Shown here in pieces: positions 36,001 to 51,000 of a DNA stretch of 64,000 nt (position 1 is its first letter; every line of letters begins with the position of its first letter). This DNA comes from Stomoxys calcitrans (taxonomy: Eukaryota > Arthropoda > Insecta > Diptera > Muscidae): positions 14,784,643 through 14,848,642 of the forward strand of contig NC_081553.1 in the NCBI RefSeq assembly GCF_963082655.1. The letters run 5' to 3'. The notes under the pieces were generated by a model that was given only the letters and a program-made list of their open reading frames with translations, was not told the DNA's origin and made no database searches. A program made the position numbers and the translations under genes.

Positions 36001-39000
36001 GAATAGATTAAAATATTACTATTGATTAAGAGAACACTTAGTTCGGGAAACTGGAAGTGAAGAGGGTTTTTGGCATTATCCATTAGTCTGTATTGTTAGT
36101 TATTTCTATTTAGATATGATCGTAAACAGGGTTTTACCATGGTTGCAGTCATTGCATCATGTCTATCGCATGTTTGTTTATATTTTTAATTATTGCGATT
36201 ATATTGATAATTGCGTACAACATTATCTGTGACATACATACTTTATCTATCATACTAGAAGTTTTATTAGAAGTTCAAAGTGCTGTCAAAAAAAAAGTTA
36301 TTAAATGATTGTTTTTATACAGTCTGGTTTCATTTACGAGTATACAATAGATGTTTTAAGCAATTAATTTGAAGTGTTTTCTCAATTTGTTATTGCAAAA
36401 ATGGACATACGAGGTAAGATTGATAAGTATAATTCAGTAGAGGGCACACTTACTCACGTACACGTACATAAAAATGTGCAATAGTATGTGTATTAGTGAA
36501 ATAAGAGTAAAAAGCATACAATTAATTTTGGGTTGCCCAAAAAGTACTTGCGGATTTTTCTTATAGTCGGCGTTGACAAATCTGTCAGTTATCAGCTGTT
36601 ACTTTTAGCTTGTTTTAGAAAAAAGTGTAAAAAAAGTATATTTGATTAAATTTCATTCTAAGTCATATTAAAAATGCATTTACTTTCTTTTAAAAAACCG
36701 CAATTACTTTTTGGGCAACCCGATAGAATAGAGGACCGGAGAACATGATAGCATTTATTATGAAGGGACTTTCCAGGCCATCAAACGTGTGTTAACGCTA
36801 TATTGACTTTAACGGTTAAAGAGGATTGAAATAACAGAGAAATTTTTGTGATCTCCAAATTTTAAAGCTAATGTCAAGCTTATAGTAGTTGGTAATTATT
36901 TTATTTTTTTTTTCAAAGCAAGCAGCTCTGCTGAACAAATAAAAATCACGTGAAAGGAAATAATGCATATTAAGAAAATGTAAATGACGCAAACTGCATG
37001 CCATTGAGAGCAAAATTCTGCTTGCGACATGTTTTTAGATAATCCTCATTTATCTATATTCACAAGCGCCACCAATCACTCTATGTGCGAAGTTCAAATT
37101 CTTTATCTGTATATAATTATCTATGTAACGGTTTGGCAATATCTTTGATGTGGCAACTTCTTTAGACCGGCATTCAAGATCAAATCAAATTTACAGCAAA
37201 TAGAAAATAAATAAAAGAAAGAAAGATACACATACTGGAAGCTATGACTGTCTAAACCCTATATGCGCTCAATGTCATACTGTGTGCGTCCTTTGAAATT
37301 TCTAAATATCCATTTTTTGCAGAAATGTTTTTGGCAGAACTGCTTGCTTAAAAAGAAAAAACAAGTAAAAAGTAAAAAGAAAAAACAACAAAAAACAAGT
37401 AAAAAGGCGGGCCAGGCCGAACTTAGGATACCCACCACTATTCGTCAAAATCCGGTGAAAAATGCATACCTTATGCCCCATAGCAGCTATATCGAAATAC
37501 TAATAAGTACAAGTAATTGTTCAATTGTGTATAACAAAATATTGATCTTTTTACTAGCTATACTTAAAAATAAACCTTAAATTGATAGATCGGTCTATAT
37601 GGCAGATATATCCAAATCTGGACCAATCTGAGCCAAATTGATGAAGGTTGTCGAGTGACCCAATACAACTTACTTCGGCGACATGGGACAATGAATGCGC
37701 CTTTATGGGGCCCAGACTTCTAATCGAGATATCGGTCTATATGACAGCTATATCCAAATCTGGATCGATTTGGGCCAAGTTTAAGAAAAATATCGAAGAG
37801 CCTAACACAACTCACTGTCCCAAATTTCGGAGAAATCGGACAATAAATTCGCCCTTATGGCTCCAAAACCTTAAATCGAGAGATCGGTCTATATGGCAGC
37901 TATATCCAAATCTGGATTGATCTGAGCCCAATTGAAGAAGAATGTCGAAGGGCCTAACACAACTCACTGTCCCAAATTTCAGCAAAATCGGATTATAAAT
38001 GTGGCTTTTATGGGCCTAAGACCCTAAATCTGCGGATCGGTCTAAATGGGGGCTATATCAATATAAAGTCCGGTGGTGGGTATAAAAATAATGAACGACA
38101 TCTATAAGCTTGACATTTGCTGTCAAATCTTTGCGGCAATTTATTTTCACTTTTCAATGAAACTTTTCTTCAGTTTTGTAAAAAATAAGGTAATGCTCTT
38201 TATGGTATATAAAAATGGGACAAATTTCTCCCCAAATCACTAATTTTCGAAAACGTCAAACATCGTGGATGGGTGGATGGCCAAGTTTGAGTGGAGTTAC
38301 ATATGTTTACACCCCGTTCAAAGATTTCTCTGATATCCCCACAACAGAGTAAACACCTTACCCCCATCGAGCGGACACATAGACTGGTAGAAAATATGTG
38401 AGATCTAAATAAACGATATTTTAGAGTAGATTATTAATTTAGGTTTTTGGTTCAGTTGCGGGCACCCAAATGTCACAAAATAAACGCAATCTCTGTCTTA
38501 AAAAAATTGGAATCAAATCAAAATTTGTTTTTCCTTCTGTCGGGCTTCCAGAGTGAATTGACAGTAGACCACATCTTGACAATACCGGCACTTAATATTA
38601 AATACACTTATGTATGTTCGTTGACCACCATACGGATTTCCAGATGTAGTTCTCTGATTGTGGTGTCAGTATGATTGGATTGGATTAAATGCCTTCGATG
38701 GCTCTACTTCAATACAAATGGCAACTCTTAAAGTTTGGCGCTAAGCCTAATGTAAATACTATCTCACACTCATCCATTAGTAATTCATAAGATATTGAAA
38801 TATTCTATAACCGTATCAACAAAATCTACATCACACTCATCAAGAGCGGGAAGTTAGAGAACAACAAAATAAACAAGATGTAATTAAGCAGAAGTGCCAC
38901 TCAAGTCATCGCGAAGGGAAGAGCTTATAAAGTAAAATTTTTTATCAATGCAGTTTTGATGAGAGTACAAATGAAAAAAGAAACCATATGGCAAGCAAAA

Positions 39001-42000
39001 TTGTATGCGTATATAGAAAGTCCACTTATCTAATAGCAGCAGCATTGACATTGAAAACTCTTGGCGGTGTTATTTTTAAATAAAAAAATGTTTGCAAAAT
39101 AAAAAGAAAATCTTAATCAAGACAATCGTATGATGAGACCGACAAGCATAACGAAATCAAATTTAAATGTTTGAGTATTTAATTCGCATTTTCAATGTTA
39201 TGTCAGGCGCATAAGAGACACATTCGGGACGAGACAGATGTAAAGTAGATGGTATAGACGATAGATGAGTGCCTTATTTCTTTGTTTGGGTGGTGGGTGA
39301 GGTGACCGCTATTTTGTCTTTGCACAAGCAACAACAACTAACTAGCATGCAACATTAAGTGATTTGACGTCAGCCGTGCTATTTTCTCTTTCAATGTGAC
39401 GACCAAGACACTTTTCTCTTTTTTTTGTGGGGGCAAAGAGAAATTTCTCTTTGCTTGGGGCCAGTTTGTTATGTTTTATTGTTGTAGAATTGACTTATGG
39501 GATCTGTGTTGTTGGGAAAGAATGTGCTTTCTTTGGCAGTATGTATTTGCATCAGGTAAAAGCATTGCAATGAGGTTGGAAGGGCAATGAAATGTATGAA
39601 AATAAGTATAGGTCAAGGCCGTCAAAGAGCAATAGACTAAAAACAAATTTGAAGACACAAAACCACACGCTACATGTATAGTAAAATGTATGTCCATATG
39701 TATGTATGTATATGACTATGGTATGGGTGTATTTTTAATATGGATATTTCTCCTTTTAAATTATTCAGCTAAATTTAGTCAAGACATATAATACAAGTTT
39801 GAATGAGAACTAGTTTTATTGGGACACTAATTGTGCATTAATATTTAAGGTTTGTTAGAAATGTCAGAAAGTCAACTTTTTAGCAAAATGTTATGTAAAT
39901 CAAACGATAGATACAATAAATTAACGGCGGTATTCACAAAACTATGTGAAGCCTTAAAATAGGTTTATATGACAGTTATATAAAGAAAATCAGTCAAATA
40001 AACCTATTGGGTTGCCCAAAAAGTAATTGCGGATTTTTTAAAAGAAAGTAAATGCATTTTTAATAAAACTTAGAATAAACTTAATCAAATATACTTTTTT
40101 TACACTTTTTTCTAAAGCAAGCTAAAAGTAACAGCTGATAACAGACAGAAGAAAGAATGCAATTACAGAGTCACAAGCTGTGAAAAAATTTTTCAACGCC
40201 GACTATATGAAAAATCCGCAATTACTTTTTGGGCAACCCAATATTTCAAATCTAGATTAAGTTTTGTAAATGCCGGTGTAAATCTATACGTTTTTTTAAC
40301 TTATCGTATGAAGTTGGGTATAGAATATATTCTCATATTAAAAAGATGTTGCAGTTGGCTTAGTTTATACATATCAAGGCGTATTTAATAAGGTGACCGC
40401 ATCAGCACAGCTGATGGAACTTGATATGTCAATTGGTTTTTGAATTCGCCTTGTAAAAATATTAACTTCATAACAAATATTTTATAAATTGATTTTTGTG
40501 TTTGCTGCTGTTAGGGTTCTTAAACTTAGATTGCATAACGATACTCGTCTAACAATCTCAATCGCTGTCAGCTTTAATAATGGAAGTTAGGTTCATTGTG
40601 TCGCATCCGAAAAAGATTCAAAAAGCGGTGAAGATCACAGACAAAATATAAGGCAGTACAATGCCAGACATTGGAATGAAGAACATAAGGAGCCAACATA
40701 CATGACAATAATGTGGGCCAGGCAGGCTGGCAGTAACCACGCAAAACACTAACGAGACACATATGAAGTTGGAATCAATCCCATCCCAATTGGAATTGAG
40801 GCAGCACTACCCTGGTACCTATTTTACCGCTACAATAACCAAGTGAAAACTATTTAAACCTGCCATCTTGGTGGTTTTGTGTGCAAAACTTTTGGAGATA
40901 ATGGAAATTCTGAACATTTTTAAAAATGTTTTTCTAGCTTGAAACTCAAAAATTAATAAACTTTATTATTCTTAATCTGATTGGTCGAAAATTTTAAATG
41001 TCACGGCGAATAGAATTTTCTTTGCCCTGTTTGCAAATGTTGGCATATCAAGTTCCCAAAAAAGTTGCTTTGTTGTTGCAATTCGCCGATGCGGCCACCT
41101 TATTAAATATGCCTTGATACATATTATATACCCATGAAAAAATGTTATCGAAATAAGTAAGCAAACTCGATTGAGTAAAACAATACACGTTTAAATAGTT
41201 TTGTTACCACATCACAGAGTAATGGAAAAAAATAAACCTAATAAGAAGAAAAACAAAATTTACACAAATGTAGGTAATGTAAAAAATTTATATTAAAATT
41301 TGAAAAGTAAATGAAAGCTGAACAAATTTTGCCTAGTTTTTCTGAAGGTGACTTTCTGAAGGCAAATTAGAGAAGAGTTAACATTTAGAGGAAATGTGAG
41401 TAATCACTTTATAAAAGAGGAAGGATTTGTTATTAAGAGTTGGTTATATTCAACTTCCATTAAGAGCAATACTCATTGTAGAAACGAACTAACATTCCAA
41501 TACTATAATTGTAGAAAGTTTTGCAGGCCTTAAGGCCTGGTTATGCCCTCGTAAATGTAGTTTAAATGTAGAACAAAAGTATCTTAAGCGTAGAGAGGCA
41601 ATTATGATTATTACCAAACGTAGCATTTGGCATTTCAAAGAAAACAATTCTTTTAACAAAAAAGACTTGAAGGTGTGAGAGATCTGACGTCGAAGAACTT
41701 CAGGCATAACTCAAGGGCAGGACGGAGAAGTCAGCCCTCCACGCAGTGATGCTTGAAGTTGAGACGTCTCTCCAACTGAAGGAGTACGCAATGACGGCCT
41801 TCTCGAATATTGAGAGGGCATTTAATAACGAGGAGATGGGTCGATAGTCACTACCATGAGCCGCACGGGGAGACAGAATACGGCCAAGTTTCCCTTATGG
41901 ATACTATGGATGCGGTGGACAGACTGAGGAGGGTTTCAGGAGACAGGGACTGGATTGGGACTATACTGCGAGACACTCAACATTTCGAGTGTGTCGCCAT

Positions 42001-45000
42001 AACGATAGACGCAAAAGAAATTCTGAGAAGTGATTTACAGTTTTCGAAATCAGTTGTTTTTAATGATGTTGTAGCCACATTTGTATGTGGAGGTAGCGAT
42101 TCTGTTCAAGCTCGTTCCGGTCACTGATCGCCGCGAAAATGTTATGACCATTGGTTATTAAAAGACGCCAATAGATCGCCTTGTCACATCGTGTATCACA
42201 GGCACTCAGTATTTAAGTAAGAGCCGTTGCCGCCCGGCCTCGCACGGAGACTCTCCCTTCGATACCGCTGATTGTCCGCGACTTCAATTGCAGCTACTCC
42301 GTATACAAAGCCTTTCATTAATCGCAACCTGTGGACTCGCCCGATAGCTCTCAGCTGAGCTTCTCGTAATGACGATGAACACCAAACAAATTGCAGCTCA
42401 GAGTTTCAACTGATGTGGTGCTTTTAATCATCGCGTGCCGGGTCGAAATCAGTATGTGTATATAGCGGCCTTGGTCTCTAGTATAGTGAGATCGAAGTGC
42501 GTGTAGGAGTGTGTGGAAGCCCTGAAAAGACCTCAGTTTCCAACATAGTTATAACATGGATTAGCGGATACAACAGCGCCATATTGGCGCTTACCCCTAA
42601 TCTCTTGTAATTTCTTGTTAACACATATGTCTCACTGTTTTTCACAACAGTTCAGACTGACTACCTTTTCATGGGGGTCAATAAACCTTTATTATAAACA
42701 AGCAATTGTAATAAATATCACAGATAAATAGAATAGGAGAATAGCAGTTTTCTAAATATTCATTTTTGGTTTTAAAATTTTTTCAAACTTAAAATTTTAT
42801 CACCTGACACGAAAACGAAACGCAAAATTTTGTTTTTACTGAATTCTACTTTCCGTTTACGGTCGACAGACATGTGTTTTCACAATGCAAAACAAAACAG
42901 CTGACACGTTTTCCTACATTTACGGTATGTTTACGAGAGCATGACCAGGCCTTTATTTCTAAAAGTGTTCTATAGGTACTTTCTGACAATTGTTGTTTAA
43001 CGGTTAGTGTTTTCTTTTTATTCCACAGCACGTGTCGTTTCCGAATTATGGCTTGAACCTATTTCTGCCGTTTTCGCCAAGCGTATTCGACAACTTTTTA
43101 TTTCACTCGCTAAAAAGATTCTTATCATCAAGTTAACAATAAAATGTTCTTATGATACGACAAACAAGCCTTGATGATTGAAGAGTACAATTTAATTTTT
43201 GAGTGGTTACACTTTATGAGATAACCTTTCAACGGTTTGTTTTGTGTGTTGTTTTTGTTAAGAATAATATTAAAAACAAAAAAAAAAAAAAAACAAAAAT
43301 GTGTTAAGAGTAAAGGGAGCATACTTTGTTTTTGTAATTTTGCTGTAGATTTATTTTGTTTGGCTGTGAATATGTCGATATGTTTACATGATTTATGCTC
43401 TTTCAAAAGTTCAATGAACTTTGTTTAAGTTGTGCAGTTGTTGTTGTTGTGGGTTGAGCTTTGTTGTCGTAGGCTTGATTATTTACACAATGTAAACGTG
43501 TTTTGAAAATACGTAACAACCATTTGTGAATAAATTATATTATAGGTGTTGTATATGTATATACGACAGTAGAATTGTCAACGGTGTGTCCGCATTCATT
43601 ATTTATTTCTGTAAATAATTCAACCAGTAGTGACAAAGATTTCTTTACTTTGCAAGATGCTGGAAAATGTAATCGGTTGAATACAGTCACAGTCGATTAT
43701 TGATTACCGGTATATGAATCGGTTTCCTAGCTCGAATTGGAACCATTGTTCAATCAAATAAATACACACAGCCCATAAAGTCTCCGTTCACCTGACAAAC
43801 TTTTATGATTGGTTAAAGAACACAAAATAAAATTTTAAATCAAATCAACTCTTTTACATTTATTTTTTCTTCATATTCCTAACATTAAAAAACAAAAACA
43901 AAATTCTAAGTTTGGTTAGCACTTTCACTCTAGAGCGATTTAAATATGATAACAATTAAATATAAGCACCACAAAGTCTGCGTTCAGTAATTAAAAATAA
44001 ACAAAAGAGTTATTTAAACACAAAATAAAAACATATTAACACATTCCTAATATTTGGTAGGATAGTCACGTTGTTTTAAGACTGCACTTGGTCTATTTGG
44101 CATGGAGTTTACCAACTTGTCTGTTTCCTCAGATGTTATTTTCGCCCATTCTGCCTGCATAACACTTCGTAACATCTCCTTGCTGGTTATAACGTGCTCA
44201 TGAGCACATAAAAGGCGAATTTATTACCCGATTTCGCTGAAATTTGGCACAATGAGCTGTGATAGGACCTTCGGCATCTGTGGCCAAGATCGGTTGTATT
44301 TGGGTATATGTACACAGAACGGTCTATATATAAAGTCTAGGGGCCATAATAGGTTAATTTGTTACCCGATTTTGATGAAATTTGCTGCAATGAGTTGTAT
44401 TAGACTTCTACAAATCCTTACAGAATATAATGGAGATCGGGCCCTATTTTCATATAGCCACCTTGGTATGGGGATGTAGCGACCATAGGTGAGCAATCAT
44501 GTTCGGGTCTTAAGGACCGATCGCCGTGGGAACAAGGTGGCCATTGGTTATTTAAACGGGCCAATAACTCGCATTGTCATATCGACTATCACAGACATTC
44601 AGTATTTAAGCAGGAGCCGGTGCCGGTGCCGCCCTGCCTCTCACTTAGACTTTTCACTCGATATCTCTGATTGCCCGTGATTGCATTTCACTATCCACAA
44701 CCCGGGATATACCGAGATGAGCTTCTCGTGATGACATCACATAAATCGGAGCTCAAAGTTCCAAACTTTGTGGTACTCACAGTCGTCCAAAGTTCTGTCT
44801 GGCCGAACTTAATGTTTTTTTATACCAACCACCGTAGGATGGGGTATGCTAAACTAGTCATTCCGTTTGTAGCACCTTAAAATATTCGTCTAAGTCCCCA
44901 TAAAGTATATATATTGTTAATCGTCGCGACATTCTGAGTCGATCTAGTCATGCACGTCCGTCCGTCCGTCTGTCGAAATTACGATAGAGGTTGAACGCGT

Positions 45001-48000
45001 AAAGCTAGCCGCTTGAAATTTTGCATATATACTTAATATTGATGTAGGTCGTTGGGGATTACAAATTGGCCATATCGTTTCAGATTTAGATATAGCTCCC
45101 ATTTAACCGATCTCCTGATTTGACTTCTTGAGCCCTTGGAAGCCGAAATATTTATCCGATTTGGCTGAAATTTTGCATGTAGTGTTCTGATATGACTTCC
45201 AACAACTGTGCCAAGTACGGTTGCAGTCGGTGTATGACCTGATATAGCTCCCATATAAACCGATCTCCCGATTTGACTTCTTGACTCCTTACAAGCCTCA
45301 ATTTTGTCCGATTAGGCTGGCATTTTGCATTCGATGTTTTGTTACGACTTCCAACAACTATGCCAAATACGAACAAAATCAGTCTATAGCCTGATATAGC
45401 TCTCATGTAAACCGATCTCTCGATCACCCTTGTTCGGTTCCTTGAAGCTTTAATTTTTGCTGGTTGACTGTTTGGTATGTAGACTGAAATTGTGCCCTTC
45501 AACTAAATTTATTTTGTATAAATTTGTAGTAGAATTCATTGTGGTGGATTCCCAAGATTCGGCCCGGCCGAACTTATCACGCTTTTACTTGTTGTTATTT
45601 TAATCATATAGGCGCTCTATACAAAATTTCTTTTCTGTTGAAAACCATATCGTAAATACATATATATATTTGTATATCCCAAAGCGGTAAAATTTCTGAA
45701 GACCCTGAAGCCTTTGGATTAATTTTTGTACCCTACACCACCACTGTGGTACAGGGTATTATAAGTTTGTGCATTTGTTTGCAACGCTAAGAAGGAGAAG
45801 AGCTATACCCATTGATAAGTATACCGATCGACTCAGAATCACTTCTGATTCGATTTAGCCATGTCCGTCTGTGAGTCCATGTATTCTTGTATTCTGTATT
45901 CTCATCACGAAATTTTCCACATATAACTTTTTTGGTCCAAGGACGGACGCTATTGATTTTGGTAAAAATCGCTTCAGATTTAGATATAGCTCCCATATAT
46001 ATGTATCGTCCGATTTGGACTTAAATGGCCGTATTAACTACAATTTTCAACCGATCTGCACAAAATTTCGCATGAACTGTTTTGTTACTGTTTACGAGAT
46101 TTCATCAAAATCGGTTCAAATTTATCGCCATACATATTTATCGCCGGATTTGCACTTATAGGGCCGTAGTAACAAAAATTTTCAAATGATCTGTTTGAAA
46201 GTCGGTTCCGATTTAGATATAGCTCTCATATACATATATATTTATATAGTGCCCGAATTTATAATTGTAGAGTATCATAAAGTTGGCTCCACCCGAGTTT
46301 TGCCTTTCCTTATTCTTTTTCCATTATATTTATGTTCTTAACAAAATGTCCTCTAATTTGAGTACAATATTGTCCAAAATTTCCTATAATATGAGTACCA
46401 TATTGTCCACATTCCGCCGAATTGCACTTGCGTGGTAAGAGGGCGCTTAAGGGGTATTAGTATTCCTACAATCACTTTAGGGAGAGTCCAAACAATTTTA
46501 ATTTTTTGGGAATTTTTTCGGTAAACCGAAGTTTTGCTAAAAACCGAAAACTATCTCCTCTGTAGGGTGTTTACAAGATTCGGTTCGACCAAAAATCTTT
46601 TATTAATATGTTGATTAAATCTGTGAATGGCAGAATTTTCTTTGAAATAAAAATTTGAATTTGTGGATTTTGAATTTTGGAAATGAATTTGGACCAACTA
46701 GGCATGGACGTTTGCGATCCTGCCGAGAATATACCCCCTGATAAAAACAGCCATAAAAGCAATTGTAAGTCAGCCATTGGAAAACTTTTGCATGAAGCCT
46801 GCTTTAGTGGACATGGACATGGATATGGCTCGCAAAATTCTGGATGTTTGGATCAAGACATTACTCCTTCGACGTCTGCATCATCATCCTCTAAATGCAA
46901 TAAAGGAATGTCTGCTAATTTGGTAATGAATGTTGAAAAATTGCCTTCAATTGACATTAAAAAATTGACAAAAACAAACTCAACGCAAGTCAATACATCA
47001 AGACCTTTACCATCCAACATTGAGAGCAATATGGATCACAACGAGTTTACCCCCTCTGACAAAGAAGGTTTTCAAATGGTGCAAAAGAAACGGAAAATAT
47101 CTGGTGATACTAACTTGCGTAAGATAGATTTAAGCAATTCTGTTCTTAGCGTTTCAAATAATGCATCTGGCCAATCGCAGGATTCTTCCAATAGATTTGC
47201 AATATTAGGAGATTTAGATATTAAAACTAACAACACTTATCATAAGAAAATTCCAGCACAAGAGGCTTTAGTTGTAGAAAAATCTGTTGGAAACAGGAAG
47301 TCTTTCTGCCCTCCTATTTTTCTTTTTGGTGTTGATATGAATAATTTAATTAAAGACTTAAAGGCTAGGCAAATTGTATTTAAGATTGTCAACAAGAGCA
47401 GACACAAGAGTAAACTTTATTTGCAAGACCCAAAAATACACACTGAGCTAATGTGCCTTCTACGTGAAAAGAAATTAGATTCATACTCTTATACACCAAG
47501 GGAGTTAAAACGACAAACCATTGTTTTGCGTGGCCTTTTGTTTGACACAGCAATAGAGGATATTAAGTCGGAAATAGATATGTTAGTCCCTGATACAGTG
47601 CATAGTGTCTCTAAATTTTCCACTTCATACTCCAAGAAAAACAATATTGACACAGGTCTTTTTTTGCTAACACTGCATCCTGGTAAATCCGTATCTGAGT
47701 TGAAGACGCAAAGATATATTTTGCATCAAAGGGTGTCTTGGGAATTACCGAAGAAAAATATGAGGGATGTTCAATGCTGGAGATGCCAACAATGGGGGCA
47801 TATGTCCCAAAATTGCAACAGGGATTTTGCGTGCGTAAAGTGCGGTCAAAACCATGCACAAGGTGAGTGTAAATTTGTGCAGGGCGATGGAAATTTACCA
47901 TTTTGCATCAATTGTGGAAATAGCGGCCATCCCTCGAGTTTTAGAGGTTGCCCTGAGTATAAAAAATATGTTGAGCTTAAGAAGAGAGCTAGATCAGTTG

Positions 48001-51000
48001 CCCTAGAGAGAAAAGAGAAGGCAAAAAACAATGTTTTTAGTGCTTTAAACTCTTTTACTCAACCGAATGTATCTTATTCCGATGCGTCCCGTAACGGTAC
48101 TTCTAGTTACACTCAACCCTCAACGAAACCGAAAATCATTGAAGAATTTTTGAAAATTGCTAAAGAACTTTGCCCTCCTAAAGTGATTTCGCTGGAAGAC
48201 AAAATTGCCAATTTTATAAGGGAGTTTCAAACCATTTCAAAGGAAGAGGCGATACAGCGATGTATAGGCCTCTTACGCGAAGTAAACCAAGTCTATGGTC
48301 CATAATGTTCTGGATCTTATTACATTTAATGTCAGGTCACTCATTGAATATGGCCGTAGATTTGAATTACACAGTTTAATGAAAAAGTTTGATATTGACA
48401 TTGCTTTCCTTCAGGAAACTCATTTGAGAGCTGGAGGTAATATTAGTTTTGAAGGCTGTCACTTTCTAAGGGATAACAGCGCACAAGGTGTGGCCATACT
48501 ACTTAAGAAACATTTTAAATTCAGAAAAGAAGTCATCTTAGGGTTTCTCTTCCCTAATTTATTTATTTCTATTGATGTTTCTATTAATGGCGTTCTTAGG
48601 AAAATTTTGTTAGGCTCAGTTTATATTCCTGGCAATTCAAGCCAATCGCAAATTTTAAGTTCTCTGTCTTCTTTAGGTAATTATTCTGGGGGATTTGATT
48701 TCACATTTATAGGTGGTGATTTCAATGCTAGACATATTTCATGGGGTGATTCTATGAATAATTCAAATGGAAACTGTTTTTATGACTTCCTTCAAGTAAA
48801 TCCCCACTTTTTTACCAGAATATCTTCATCCTGTCCAACGTTTCCAAATGGTTCATCTTACTTGGATCATTTTCTCTTTTGTTCTAACACATCTGACCTG
48901 CCAAATCCTGTTTGTTCGACCTCATGTTTACCCAGTTTTTCAGATCACTACCCTCTCAAACTTAACGTCATTCTTCCTAGCTTCGAAATTGTTTTGCAGC
49001 CTCCTCCTACATTTACAAGCTACGAAAGCACAAATTGGGATGATTTCAAGCACGATATAACTCAGGGTATTTTAAGTAATTATCCCCCTTCAAATAGAAA
49101 TTTGAGTAACAATGAAATTGATCAGTACATTGAAGAGTTTGCTTCTGTTGTGAGTTCTGTCTCAGAACTTCATTCTAAGAAAATTGAATTGGGTAACAGA
49201 AAATTCTTGATATCTGAAAGAATTAAGAATTTATATAGAATTAAATATAATTGGCAAAAAGAACTTAAGAGGCTATATCGCGTGTCCAGTAACAGATTCA
49301 GTCCAGAGTATCGCATTTTATCCAAGCAAATCCAATTATTGAGTGTTATTATTAAGAGGCAGGTTGAACTAGAGCAGATTTCTATTTTTAGAGATAAACT
49401 TAGAGGAATTAAGCCGGGGCCAAGAGCACATCGGGACGTTTTCAAGATTATTGGGCATCGAAAATCTCTACCTTTGGATAAATTATCAATTGATGGTGCG
49501 ATAATAACAAATGAGTCGGAATGCCTTTCCCATTTGAAATCGTATTTTTCTAATATTTATAATAACTCTGTTCATCTTTCGTCTGTAAGGGAAGATTTTG
49601 TGAATGACTTCATTGCAAATGTTCCTCAACACTGCTATTCATTTTCAATTGATTCAGATGCAAAAAATCAAGACAGGTTGGAAAATCTTACAACTTTGGG
49701 TGAAATTCTTGATATTTCCTCATATTTAAAGAATAAGAAATCGTCTGGCATTGATACTATTTCTAATTTTATTATTCGAAAACTTTCAACTAAAGCATTT
49801 GAATATTTAGTTATCATATTTAATAACTGTATCTCCAACGGATATTTTCCAGATTCATGGAAAACCTCAAAGATAATTCCAATTAAGAAAAAAGCCAATA
49901 GTAATGAGATTTCTAACTTGCGACCTATATCTTTATTGTCAAATCTGGGTAAACTTTTTGAAATGATTGTCCGTACTAAAATGGATAAAGGAATCACTTT
50001 ACCATATATTCCAAACTCACAATTTGGTTTCCAAAAAGGGCATTCCACAGTTGATGCTATGACAAAGTTCACAAATGATATTGTATTGAATTTAAGAGCA
50101 AAGAAATGTACTGTTGCAGTTTTTCTTGACGTTAAAAAGGCTTTTGATCATGCTTCCCACTATGGTATATTAACTAAAATGATAAGGATAGGGTTTAGTC
50201 CTCCGATTATAAAGCTTTTCAAAAGTTTTTTTACGAATAGACAATTTGGCGTACTCTTCAAAAATCAGTTGTCGGAATTTTCAAATGTTAATTGTGGTGT
50301 CCCGCAAGGATCGGTTTTAGCTCCACATTTATATAACATTTTTATGAGTGATTTTCCCCACAACTCCGAACATTCCTCGGGTATTTTGTATACGGATGAT
50401 TCCCTTTTATACTCTCACAATGAATCGCCAGCATGTGCTTTGGTCCAAGTCTCGCAATACCTCCATGAGGTTAAAAATTTTTATGATAAATGGGGTATAA
50501 AGATAAATACTTCAAAATGCGAAGCCATTTGCATAAGAAATGCATCGGGAAAATGCAAGCGCTTTGTTGTACCTGAGAGTAAATCCTTGAAGATATTTTT
50601 AAATGGCATTGAAATTCCATTTAAAGAGAAAGTTAAATATTTGGGTGTAGAGTTTAACAAACTTTTTAAATTCAACGTACACGCGCGGAAGGTCCGTAAT
50701 AAGGCCCAGGGAATATTCGCATCGTTTAAAAAAATTCTTGGATACAAATCTTTGCCTGTAAATACGAAACTTTTATTGTACAAGACTTGTATTAGGCCTG
50801 TTATCTTATATGGTTTTCCAGTTTGGTTCAGTATATCCCCCATTGTTATGAAAGAACTTGAGATTTTTGAGCGGAAAATTTTGAGACTTTGCATTGGGAA
50901 GAATTTTAAGCGCATTAACAGAAGATATTCAAATAATTTCATTTATTTGAATTCCAAGTTGAAGCGGCTTTCTTCCTATGTGTGTGATCTTTTGGAGAAA

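Larger units (their letters stand above)
41532..42954. mobile_element. 1.42-kb composite element with inverted termini
   Basis: The left end GGCCTGGTTATGCCCTCGTA is matched by the inverted right end ending in GAGCATGACCAGGCC at 42938-42952. Left flank is TTAA; right flank TTTA could be a mutated copy. Inside are a LINE reverse-transcriptase fragment and a family-3 repeat (42063-42440). It may be a non-autonomous TTAA-type transposon that has taken in other repeats. Confidence 0.5.

Noticed and set aside
41810..42127. 105-codon frame after the reverse-transcriptase fragment
   Set aside because: Runs into family-3 repeat and does not continue the reverse transcriptase frame; only the upstream fragment is recognisable.
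46677..46682. TTG start for LINE ORF1
   Set aside because: An ATG lies two codons downstream and eukaryotic initiation favours it.
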